Translations under genes and position numbers: made by a program
The notes under the pieces: model-generated
What the model was told of the DNA's origin: nothing
What the model saw: only the letters and a program-made list of their open reading frames with translations
Database searches by the model: none
Assembly (NCBI GenBank): GCA_903858115.1
Contig: CAIOHR010000433.1
Coordinates: forward strand, 99,397-163,396
Reading direction: 5' to 3'
From: an uncultured Pirellula sp.
Lineage (GTDB): Bacteria; Planctomycetota; Planctomycetia; Pirellulales; Pirellulaceae
Length of the DNA stretch: 64,000 nucleotides
Part shown: positions 32,103 through 40,459 of the stretch, piece after piece
Numbering within the stretch: the first letter of the stretch is position 1
Layout of the letters: each line of letters opens with the position of its first letter

Positions 32103-33050
32103 GTGAGCGAAGAACGAAAGAAACGATTGAAGAATGTACTTTATGCGATTCAATCCTTAGACGAGTTTTCAGCCAGCGCGGCCAAGCTTCAATGCAGCGA
32201 TTTTCAGCCTGGTTACGTAACGCGTGTCATCAATCAACTGACAAAGGATGGGCATCTCGACCGCGTTCTTTTGGATCAGTCAGAGGTGTTTCGATGGTCG
32301 AAATCCAAACCGCTCGATCCTGATGATTGGGTGCACAAGCATGTTCACGGTGAACAAATTAAGGAAGCTCCGGAGCAAGATCGACCCCGTGAACTGTTGC
32401 TACAACGTGGGGCTTATTCGCTTACCGATGCGCAATTGATCGCGATCTTGATTCGCGTTGGAGTCACCGGTGATTCCGCAGTCCAAGCAGGACGTCGAAT
32501 CGCAAATCAATTTGCCAACGCGGAGCTCGCAAAGCTATCAGATGCGGGGCTCAGTGAATTGAGAAACATAAGTAAGGCGATTCGCAAAGATAGTTATGCA
32601 CAGATTATGGCTGGAATCGAGTTAGGACGCCGCGTAGCCAGTTTGCGCGATACACAAGCCAAACCCCCAGAGCGCATTCGCGGTTCCGAGGATGCGATTC
32701 GCTACTGCATGCGCGCCTTTCATCGGCTCGCGGTAGATGGCAAGCAAGAAGAATTTCATATCGTCACGTTGGATACACAGTTCGGGCCGATAGGAACTCA
32801 CCATATCACCACTGGGACACTCGATGCGAGTTTGGTTCATCCCCGTGAAGTCTTTCGAGCAGCTATTCGCGACAGTGCATCAGCCATCTTGTTAGTCCAC
32901 AATCATCCTTCAGGTGATCCAACTCCCAGTCGCGAGGACAAAGCCGTCACCGAGCGTTTGACGCAAGTGGGAGAATTGGTCGGCATTCGGGTGCTGGACC
33001 ATATCGTTGTTGCTAAAGAAAAAGGACGCAGCGTTCTCGCCGTCCTTTGA
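32103..33050 (+). CDS. radC: RadC-family JAB (JAMM) domain protein with N-terminal extension
   Basis: A 315-residue protein. The C-terminal JAB/MPN domain has the metal site LLVHNHPSGDPTPSREDKAV (His266, His268) preceded by LDTQFGPIGTHHITTG. The middle has the RadC helix-hairpin-helix region (RPRELLLQRGAYSLTDAQLI). In addition, about 85 N-terminal residues (RLKNVLYAIQSLDEF to SEVFRWSKSK) are not part of the usual RadC and look like a winged-helix fold. The GTG start at 32103 is 17 bases after the previous stop. Historic naming implies DNA repair, but the function is unproven. Confidence 0.88.
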   Translation: MSEERKKRLKNVLYAIQSLDEFSASAAKLQCSDFQPGYVTRVINQLTKDGHLDRVLLDQSEVFRWSKSKPLDPDDWVHKHVHGEQIKEAPEQDRPRELLLQRGAYSLTDAQLIAILIRVGVTGDSAVQAGRRIANQFANAELAKLSDAGLSELRNISKAIRKDSYAQIMAGIELGRRVASLRDTQAKPPERIRGSEDAIRYCMRAFHRLAVDGKQEEFHIVTLDTQFGPIGTHHITTGTLDASLVHPREVFRAAIRDSASAILLVHNHPSGDPTPSREDKAVTERLTQVGELVGIRVLDHIVVAKEKGRSVLAVL

Positions 33051-33099
33051 CGAACGAATGAAGCTCGAAAGGGCTGTCATCAATCGTTAACGGGCTGGC

Positions 33100-34776
33100 T
33101 TATTGTTTAGTTCCAACCCAATCATTCCACTGATTGTTGAGCCACTCTTGATTGAGTTCAGAGTCGGTTACCAGGAATCTGTATCGACCAGAATAAGGCT
33201 GCTTCCGATCGATCACAAAATCGCCTTTTACGCATGGAGAAAAAACGAAGTAGGGTTTGGTCGGATGCAGTCGCGCTGTTTGAGGTGTGCGGAAATTGCT
33301 AGGGTGTGATAGAGCGCAGATAGATACGGGATTACCGTTAGACTGCCCCGTCATGCAAACCCATTTGGCTGGTTCGTGATTTCCTTTTACTCGATCGGAC
33401 CCGAGATCATTCACAATGGAACACCGTTCTTGTTGACCAGTTCGAGCCTTATCCGGATTCAGCCAAGCGACGGGTCCGCGAACAGCCATGCCTCCGTAGT
33501 GATACTCTTGGACGACGAGTGGAATTTCGGTTTGAGCGTGTTGTGCCGTTTGGATTTCAAATGCATGATACGTTCCATCTGTCGGTATTGCCGATACTCT
33601 CCATCGCTCGCGCAGTATATCGACGACGGGTGACTCTTCTGCACGATGAATCAAATCGACTTCAAAGCCGATACTATCCCCGTCTTCAAACGTGGAGATG
33701 ATGCGTTGGTGAAGGACTCGCCCCGTTCCTCCAGCCAAATTCCAGAAGTCGATGCTCCGTTCGTTCCAGCTCGTTTTGACCCAAGCCGTGAAAATGCCGT
33801 GTTGATGCGCATGGTCTGCGGGAAAGGTTGCGGTAACGATTTGTCCTGCAGGCGAATGGACAGGATGCAAAAATCCGCTTCGATGATAGACAGGATCGAT
33901 GCCACTAGGCACTGAAGGTGATTGTTTGTTGTAGACCAACATGGGTTTTCCATGACTGCGAATCGTTACCGCAGAATCGGTCTCTTCGAGGTCGAGTCGA
34001 CCTTTATGGATCTTGATCGCGTAGGGTTGTGGCACCATCGATGCTTTGACTTTGTCTGAAGAAAAGCAGTAGGCAACACTGGGTAACTCTTTCAGGAGCA
34101 AATCCACGACGATGGGACCGATAGCTAGACTACCTTCGCGATTGAGATGAGTATGATCAGCACCATCCAACTTCATTGGTTCCAAGGCACGGAAAGCGAC
34201 AGGACCAAGTTGTTCGCATTGCTCGATGCTTTTCTGATGAAGATCGATCAGCGGAACAGATTTTTCCTTAGCGACGAGCGTCGTCGCCTGAGCATACTCT
34301 GCAAGTGTTGGTTCGATTTTACCTTCACGATTCCATTTTCGACGAGTCAGGGAGGTTATCAATATGGGCTGAATTCCCGCGGCACGCGCTTCGTCGACGT
34401 AGCGTTTCAAGTGCTCTCGGAACGCGCCATCATGTGCCGACTCGCGGGCTGGCCCTTTTCCTGGTTGGTCATTATGCCCAAACTGGATCAGAAGATAGTT
34501 TGGCTTCAGGTCGAGGCACTTTTGCCACCATCCTTCGTCTCGAAAACTCCGCGAACTCCGACCGCCTTTGGCCAGATTGGTGCAATAAGCACGATCTGAC
34601 AAAAGTGATGCAAAGCCGATTCCCCAACCAGAATCATCTGTGACGGTCGAATCTCCAGCCAAGACGAAATGGATTCTTTCGCTTGCAGGAGTCTCGCCCT
34701 GTGCTGTTGTGTTGGAGCCGAAACTCATTGCACCGATCCAAAGCGTTAGAACGAAGGAGCGAAGAAGAACAGACAT
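33100..34776 (-). CDS. Secreted SGNH hydrolase fused to a DUF6807 (PmoA-like) domain
   Basis: About 558 residues with a signal peptide (MSVLLRSFVLTLWIGAMSFG). The first half is an SGNH/GDSL esterase like rhamnogalacturonan acetylesterases: block I LAGDSTV with Ser43, QFGHNDQ with Asn102, and the closing Asp/His in DGADHTHLN. The second half matches DUF6807/PmoA-like proteins: DHAHQHGIFTAWVKTSW, FWNLAGGTGRVLHQR, EYHYGGMAVRG. This suggests an exported carbohydrate-active enzyme deacetylating a polysaccharide. An upstream ATG at 34833 is in frame, but the internal start gives the better signal peptide. A stand-alone DUF6807 protein occurs at 59-60 kb. Confidence 0.85.
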   Translation of the reverse strand: MSVLLRSFVLTLWIGAMSFGSNTTAQGETPASERIHFVLAGDSTVTDDSGWGIGFASLLSDRAYCTNLAKGGRSSRSFRDEGWWQKCLDLKPNYLLIQFGHNDQPGKGPARESAHDGAFREHLKRYVDEARAAGIQPILITSLTRRKWNREGKIEPTLAEYAQATTLVAKEKSVPLIDLHQKSIEQCEQLGPVAFRALEPMKLDGADHTHLNREGSLAIGPIVVDLLLKELPSVAYCFSSDKVKASMVPQPYAIKIHKGRLDLEETDSAVTIRSHGKPMLVYNKQSPSVPSGIDPVYHRSGFLHPVHSPAGQIVTATFPADHAHQHGIFTAWVKTSWNERSIDFWNLAGGTGRVLHQRIISTFEDGDSIGFEVDLIHRAEESPVVDILRERWRVSAIPTDGTYHAFEIQTAQHAQTEIPLVVQEYHYGGMAVRGPVAWLNPDKARTGQQERCSIVNDLGSDRVKGNHEPAKWVCMTGQSNGNPVSICALSHPSNFRTPQTARLHPTKPYFVFSPCVKGDFVIDRKQPYSGRYRFLVTDSELNQEWLNNQWNDWVGTKQ

Positions 34777-34954
34777 AGGAGATCTCTTTGTACTATGCAC
34801 GAATACAACGCAGGACAAGGCCATAACGAACAATCAATCCTCGTATTCTAAACTGCAATCGCCCTTCCTACGAGCAACGCTTCCCAGCGGGCGGGAATCA
34901 AATTTAGGTGAATATTCGTAGCGAACCAGAATCATTGCTAAAATGAAGGGGACT

Positions 34955-34985
34955 TCTGCTACTCCTCTGTATCTGCTACTCCTCT
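34955..34985 (+). repeat. Two 14-bp direct repeats before the FtsK-like gene
   Basis: TCTGCTACTCCTCT occurs at 34955-34968 and 34972-34985 (17-base period), ending 15 bases before the ATG of the FtsK-like gene. It could be a duplication in the leader or a tandem binding site. Confidence 0.65.
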
Positions 34986-35000
34986 ATCAATGGGTTCTGT

Positions 35001-38000
35001 ATGGATCGTTCATTCCCTTTCTTAACGCGTTCAGATACTCGACTATTTGCCGCCCAGAAAAAGTCGTTTCGCGGACTTCGGAGTCGACTGGAAAAACTTA
35101 AACAGTCGTGGACGAACGATATTGAAGTTCTCGAACGGAACAATCGCGATTTGTTGAACGAGTTTCAGACCAAAGAAGAGGTCCTTCTTCGCGATCAGGC
35201 GAGCCAGATGCACGATCGGATCCAATCTTGGGATAACGAATTAGAGAAACACATTGCCAAAGCGGAGCGAGAACTCCTCTTGTCTGTGGAAAATGAGAAA
35301 AGCGGAATCGAGAAGCTGAAGTCTCGGTTGGCGAGCGACAAAGCAGACTTAAAGAGAGAACGGGAAGAAACGATCGTAAAACTCAATACGGCACTAGAAT
35401 CAGGAAAGAATATTGCTCAGCAAACCAAAGATAATGTCAAGGCAAAATTAGAAAACGAACGCCGCCTTATCATCACGAGCGTGGACGAGTTCGATGAATG
35501 GATTCTTTTGAAGACGGGCAGAAGCGTTTCTGAACAACGCCAACAAGAAGGTAGTTGTAGCGACGAGATTTTGGCTGTCTCAGAATTGCAACGGTTAGCG
35601 AAGTTATTGGAAGAACAAAAACGTTCGCTTGCAAGTTCCATGGAGCGATTGAAGACCAACAAGCAGGTGAAGTGGCTCGCATCATTCTCATACCACGCGA
35701 TCGGTCCATTGATCGCGATTTCAGCAGCGGTTGGATGTTGGGCCGCATCAATACCCATTCTGTTCGTGGGGTTGATTGCAACGGTAGGTTCTGTTCTGTT
35801 AACCGCGATCATGCACTACGCATCTAGGCCGATGTTAAGTCGCGTCATCATGCAGATGGCACCTGAAGTGGTATCGCAAGAACGAGCTTGTTCGCATTTG
35901 ATACACCAAGGATCGAGAGTCGCAGACAAGTATTTTCAGCAAGAACTGCAGAGACTGAGCAAAGAGCATCAAGACGGACTGGCGAAAGCAGAAAGCTTCT
36001 ATCGTGAATCGAAAGAATCTTTGCAGAAAAAATTCGAATTGGACTGCGTTCAGCTCAAGAGAGATCAAGCCCAAAGACGCTATGACTTAACATGGCAACG
36101 ACGAGCCAATTACGAGTCCACCAATAGCAAATCGGGACCGCAAGTCGAAGCGATGAAGAAGTTGTTCGACAATCAAACGAAGGAATTGACAGTCTCAAAA
36201 ACTACGAGTCTGGAGCGACTTTCGAACCAGTTTATTCGTAGGCAAGGCTATGCAATCGAGCGATGGGAAAAAGGATCGAAGCGTACAGCCGCAAACATGC
36301 TGGAGACGCGTAACCTCTTACAGTCCGCGCAACCCGATTGGAATTCGGAATCGTATTCTAATGGTACATGGAATCGTAACGCTGCCAATTTGGTTTGGAT
36401 GATCGGTTCTATGAACCCTCAATCTGCTCTGAGTAACGAAGCTGAAGCATGCAATTCGAAACTTGCTATCCCAGGAGCCGATTGGCCCGTCGTTTTTGAT
36501 TTACTGGCGGAGGGATCGCTTGTACTTCACGGATCACCAGAACGTGAATCGGCTTCAGATGGAGTGATGCTCAGCACATGTTTGCGCGCCATCACGTCCA
36601 TGCCCGCCGGTACAGTGCGAATGACGATTGTCGATCCGCAAGGACTAGGAAAGAAGTTCTCGTGGTTAATGGCACTTGCTGATATAGATCCTGCGTTAGT
36701 CGGCGATCGCGTTTGGACGCAGCCTCTCCATATTGCAGATCAAATGGCGCTGGCTGCACGTCATGTGGAAGATATCATTCAACAGAGTCTACGTAACGAA
36801 CATAGGAATCTTTACGAATACAATCTGCATGCCGGTCCGATGGCAATCCCCTACCGACTGATCATTTGGGATCAATTCCCATTCGGACTCGATGATAGTT
36901 CCTGGCAATCTTTGTGTTCGATTATGGCGTCAGGTGGGCGATGCGGAGTGGGAGTCATTCTGCGTATCTCGGAAACGCATATTTGGCCCAGTTTCGCGGA
37001 TCCCGCCAAACTGAAGGAGTTCGGAATGCACATTCGCTTTCCAGCTGACGCAGAGCCCGATACGGCATGGTTAGGCGAATCTGAATTCCAAGAGACACCG
37101 GTTCGACTATTAGCTCCACCTACATCCGAACGCGTTCGTCAAATCATGGACAAACATAGAGAGGCGGTGGCGCAAGTTGGAAAGGTAGTTGTCTCCTTTG
37201 AACCCATCGAAATTCCTGAGGCAGAACAACAGAAAGCGTCTGCAGCTGATCAGCTTGCGATTCCACTCGGTATCTCCGCCGCTGGACGCGTTCAGTCGAT
37301 GAAGCTCGGAATCGGAACTGCCCAACATGTGTTGATCGCTGGCAAGACGGGCTCCGGGAAGTCTTCTCTATTGCACACGATGCTCACGAGCGCTGCGATG
37401 AAGTACTCGCCCGACCAATTGCGATTGGTACTGCTTGACTTCAAAAAAGGTGTTGAATTCCAAGTCTACTCCGAGTCGGAATTACCTCATGCCGATATTA
37501 TCGGTATCGAAAGCAAACGCGAGTTTGGTGTCAGTACTCTTGAATATGTCGATAGAATCATGCATGCGCGAGGTGAAGCGTTTCGTGAGTGGGGTGTCCA
37601 GGATTTGCCAAGTCTTGCTCGCAAGAAACCTGACGTTGCGATGCCACGAATCTTGATCGTCATCGACGAGTTTCAAGAGTTGTTCGTTGAGGACGACAAA
37701 CTTTCGCAACAGGCCTCGATGTTGATGGATCGTATCGTGAGACAAGGACGTTCCTTCGGCATCCATTTGGTATTGGCTTCGCAAACATTGGGTGGGGCCT
37801 ATTCATTACCACGTACGACGCTGGCTCAAATGGCAGTTCGTATTGCATTGCAATGCGATAGCTCGGATGCGATGCTCATTTTGAGCGAAGACAATACCGC
37901 TGCCGAACGATTGCGCCACTCTGGCCAAGCGATTTACAACGAATCGGGTGGACGCATCGAAAGCAATCAGGGCTTCCAAGTAGCGTATCTGTCGAAGGAT

Positions 38001-38918
38001 GCGCAACTGAAGCGACTTCACGCCATGAAGCCGTTTGAGGTCCCTCATGATCCCGCGATCAATCCGATGGGAAGGCGCGTCGTTTTCGAAGGACACAAAC
38101 CTGCGGTTTGGGACGAACGAAGCATTCGGCTCGCGTTGACACCAGAGGCCAGTCGAGAGACAGGAGCCTTTGCCATGGTGTTAGGCGACAGTGTCTCCAT
38201 CGACCCTCCTATCATCAAGACCGTCAATCGAGCTGCCGGCAGAAACATCATGGTGGTTGGAGGCGAAGAGGCCACCGCAGCAAGTATTTTTGCGGGTGCC
38301 ATCGAAGGTTTTTTGATTTGTTCTGATGCAATGAACTCCGGAAGCGACTCCGCCAAAGTCTTCTTCTTGAATGGCATTCGAAGCGAGGAACCCGCCATGA
38401 CCAAAGTCATATCGCGGCTGAAATCGAATCCACAAACAGAGATTATCAACGCTCGCGATCTTGAGCCGTTTGTACTTCGGCTCAAGGATGATCTTGCGAA
38501 TCGTATTGCTAACCCGGATCAATTCCATACAACGCATTTGATTTGTGTCGGCAATCTCTCACGTTTCCGTGAACTGCGGCGTTCGGAGGAGTATTCATTC
38601 GGAGACGATGGTGGCGCGACAAAGCTAGATGCAATTTTTGCCGATTTACTTCGCGATGGTCCAGCGGTGGGACTGCATGTTCTTCTCTGGGCGGACTCTG
38701 CTTCCACGTTGAGCAGATGGCTTGCGAGGCAATCGATGCGCGACATCGAGTTGCGAATTGTGATGCAGATGAGCTCGAACGATTCGAATCAATTGATTGA
38801 TTCGAATGCCGCCAATCGATTGGAGCCATACGTTGCATTGATCCAAGATGATTTGGATGGGAAGCCCATCAAGTTCCGCCCTTTTGATATCGACACCTTA
38901 CCGCAAGTGGCGCCATGA
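35001..38918 (+). CDS. Coiled-coil FtsK/SpoIIIE-type ATPase with three ATPase-like modules
   Basis: A 1305-residue protein. Residues about 20-215 are long coiled coil, followed by two membrane helices (about 233-277) and more coiled coil (about 290-430). Three RecA-like segments follow. The first (about 490-690) has lost the Walker motifs. The second (about 750-990) is intact FtsK/SpoIIIE: Walker A AGKTGSGKSS near 781, Walker B ILIVIDEFQE near 885, and QGRSFGIHLVLASQTLGGAY. The third (about 1070-1300) is degenerate (VVGGEEATAAS in place of Walker A). The tandem arrangement recalls EccC/EssC of type VII secretion, but no WXG100 or other secretion genes are near. It may translocate DNA or protein; its function is unknown. 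It is a lone gene between convergent and divergent neighbours. Confidence 0.85.
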   Translation: MDRSFPFLTRSDTRLFAAQKKSFRGLRSRLEKLKQSWTNDIEVLERNNRDLLNEFQTKEEVLLRDQASQMHDRIQSWDNELEKHIAKAERELLLSVENEKSGIEKLKSRLASDKADLKREREETIVKLNTALESGKNIAQQTKDNVKAKLENERRLIITSVDEFDEWILLKTGRSVSEQRQQEGSCSDEILAVSELQRLAKLLEEQKRSLASSMERLKTNKQVKWLASFSYHAIGPLIAISAAVGCWAASIPILFVGLIATVGSVLLTAIMHYASRPMLSRVIMQMAPEVVSQERACSHLIHQGSRVADKYFQQELQRLSKEHQDGLAKAESFYRESKESLQKKFELDCVQLKRDQAQRRYDLTWQRRANYESTNSKSGPQVEAMKKLFDNQTKELTVSKTTSLERLSNQFIRRQGYAIERWEKGSKRTAANMLETRNLLQSAQPDWNSESYSNGTWNRNAANLVWMIGSMNPQSALSNEAEACNSKLAIPGADWPVVFDLLAEGSLVLHGSPERESASDGVMLSTCLRAITSMPAGTVRMTIVDPQGLGKKFSWLMALADIDPALVGDRVWTQPLHIADQMALAARHVEDIIQQSLRNEHRNLYEYNLHAGPMAIPYRLIIWDQFPFGLDDSSWQSLCSIMASGGRCGVGVILRISETHIWPSFADPAKLKEFGMHIRFPADAEPDTAWLGESEFQETPVRLLAPPTSERVRQIMDKHREAVAQVGKVVVSFEPIEIPEAEQQKASAADQLAIPLGISAAGRVQSMKLGIGTAQHVLIAGKTGSGKSSLLHTMLTSAAMKYSPDQLRLVLLDFKKGVEFQVYSESELPHADIIGIESKREFGVSTLEYVDRIMHARGEAFREWGVQDLPSLARKKPDVAMPRILIVIDEFQELFVEDDKLSQQASMLMDRIVRQGRSFGIHLVLASQTLGGAYSLPRTTLAQMAVRIALQCDSSDAMLILSEDNTAAERLRHSGQAIYNESGGRIESNQGFQVAYLSKDAQLKRLHAMKPFEVPHDPAINPMGRRVVFEGHKPAVWDERSIRLALTPEASRETGAFAMVLGDSVSIDPPIIKTVNRAAGRNIMVVGGEEATAASIFAGAIEGFLICSDAMNSGSDSAKVFFLNGIRSEEPAMTKVISRLKSNPQTEIINARDLEPFVLRLKDDLANRIANPDQFHTTHLICVGNLSRFRELRRSEEYSFGDDGGATKLDAIFADLLRDGPAVGLHVLLWADSASTLSRWLARQSMRDIELRIVMQMSSNDSNQLIDSNAANRLEPYVALIQDDLDGKPIKFRPFDIDTLPQVAP

Positions 38919-38984
38919 CTTGGATTACCAAGAGCGAACTCATCAATCGTTGAGGCCGTGACAGGGCTCCCTTGCACTCGCAGG

Positions 38985-40457
38985 CTAAGCAAATATATCT
39001 TTGACGACGCTAGCGGGTTCGACACCAGTCAAGCGGACGTTTAGACCACGGAATGGATAGCTGAATCGCTCGTGATCGATCCCTAAACAATGCAAGATCG
39101 TTGCGTGCAAATCTCGAAGATGCACAGGCTTCTCTGCGATGTTGTAGCAAAAGTCGTCTGTCACTCCATACTCCATTCCACCCTTGATTCCCGCTCCTGC
39201 AAGCCAAACAGTAAAGCAGCGACCATGATGGTCCCGTCCCATTCCTGGTGTGTCAATTTTTCCCTGACTAAACACGGTGCGTCCAAACTCGGTCAAGAAT
39301 ACCACGAGCGTATCTTCGAGCATACCTAACCGTTTCAGATCTTTGAGTAGAGCTGCAGTTGGCTGATCCACATCGCGACATTGATTCGGTAGTTGCCTGG
39401 AGATTGCAATGTGCTGGTCCCAGCCTCTGTGAAACAGCTGGACGAATCGTACATCGCGTTGCAACAATCGGCGTGCGAGCAAACAATTGGCGGCGTAGCT
39501 TCCAGGTCGCTTCACTTCGGGGCCGTATGAGTCCAACACCTCAGCAGTTTCGTCTCGTGTGTCGGTCAATTCAGGTACCGAAGCTTGCATGCGAAATGCC
39601 ATTTCATACGCAGCGATACGGGTCAATGTCTCTGGGTCACCGCTTCGATCCGCATGCAACTGATTCAATGCTTGAAGCCCATCGAGAAGCTCACGACGTT
39701 GCTCTCGCTCGACTCCTGGTGGATTGTTCAAATAGAGAACTGGGTTTGCGCCGGGACGAAGCCCAACACCTTGATGCGAACTAGGGAGAAAGCCGCTGCC
39801 CCACAATCGAGAGAAGATCGGTTGCCCTGGGTTCTTTCCTGTTCCCTGCGATACCATCGCGACGAACGCTGGCAGATTTTCATTGACGCTTCCCAGTCCA
39901 TAACTGGCCCATGCACCGATACTGGCATATCCTGGCAATTGATTTCCGGTATTCATGAACGTGATGGCAGGATCATGATTGATAGCTTCCGTATTCACTG
40001 TCTTGATAACACAGAGATCATCCGCGACCGTTTGGAGATGGGGAAGCAAGTCACTAATCCATAAACCACCTTGGCCCGATCGTTTTCCTGGTTTCAGCGG
40101 TGGCAAAACAAGATACGCTTTTTGTCCACTGGTCATTCCCGTGAGTCGTTGCGTTCCCTTAATCGAAGGAGGAATCTCTTGGCCAGCAAATTCGTGCAAG
40201 GTTGGTTTGTCATCAAACAGATCAACGTGCGACAAACCTCCTGATTGAAATAAACAAAGTACACGTTTGGCTCTGGGTTTGAAGTGAGGCAAACCCTTTG
40301 CATGGGACTCCATCGCTCCGCGCGACGAGTCCGCTTGGAGCAATCTCCCTTTGGCGGCGAGCAACGAGCCCAAGGCCATCGCACCGATGCCGCGTGTCGA
40401 ATCCCCAAGGAAAACGCGACGATGCAGTCTGTTCTCAAGATCATTGGATAGGTTCAC
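38985..40457 (-). CDS. DUF1501 domain protein
   Basis: A 490-residue DUF1501 protein. It starts with a Tat-like leader (HRRVFLGDSTRGIGAMALGS) and contains VLCLFQSGGLSHVDLFDDKP, HFVQLFHRGWDQH-type and FLTEFGRTVFSQG, and GMGRDHHGRCFTVWLAGAGI, elements that place it in the alkaline-phosphatase-like superfamily with sulfatases. The family is a planctomycete hallmark and is nearly always next to a cytochrome-C/DUF1549/DUF1553 protein, as here: it starts two bases after that gene's stop. Function is unproven; sulfated-polysaccharide catabolism is one suggestion. Confidence 0.93.
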   Translation of the reverse strand: MNLSNDLENRLHRRVFLGDSTRGIGAMALGSLLAAKGRLLQADSSRGAMESHAKGLPHFKPRAKRVLCLFQSGGLSHVDLFDDKPTLHEFAGQEIPPSIKGTQRLTGMTSGQKAYLVLPPLKPGKRSGQGGLWISDLLPHLQTVADDLCVIKTVNTEAINHDPAITFMNTGNQLPGYASIGAWASYGLGSVNENLPAFVAMVSQGTGKNPGQPIFSRLWGSGFLPSSHQGVGLRPGANPVLYLNNPPGVEREQRRELLDGLQALNQLHADRSGDPETLTRIAAYEMAFRMQASVPELTDTRDETAEVLDSYGPEVKRPGSYAANCLLARRLLQRDVRFVQLFHRGWDQHIAISRQLPNQCRDVDQPTAALLKDLKRLGMLEDTLVVFLTEFGRTVFSQGKIDTPGMGRDHHGRCFTVWLAGAGIKGGMEYGVTDDFCYNIAEKPVHLRDLHATILHCLGIDHERFSYPFRGLNVRLTGVEPASVVKDIFA

Positions 40458-40459
40458 AG

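Noticed and set aside
35001..38918. Type VII secretion locus
   Set aside because: Although the ATPase resembles EccC/EssC in module number, no WXG100 protein, EccB/D/E or mycosin-type neighbour is present; the subtilase at 2.8 kb is far away and has a P domain.
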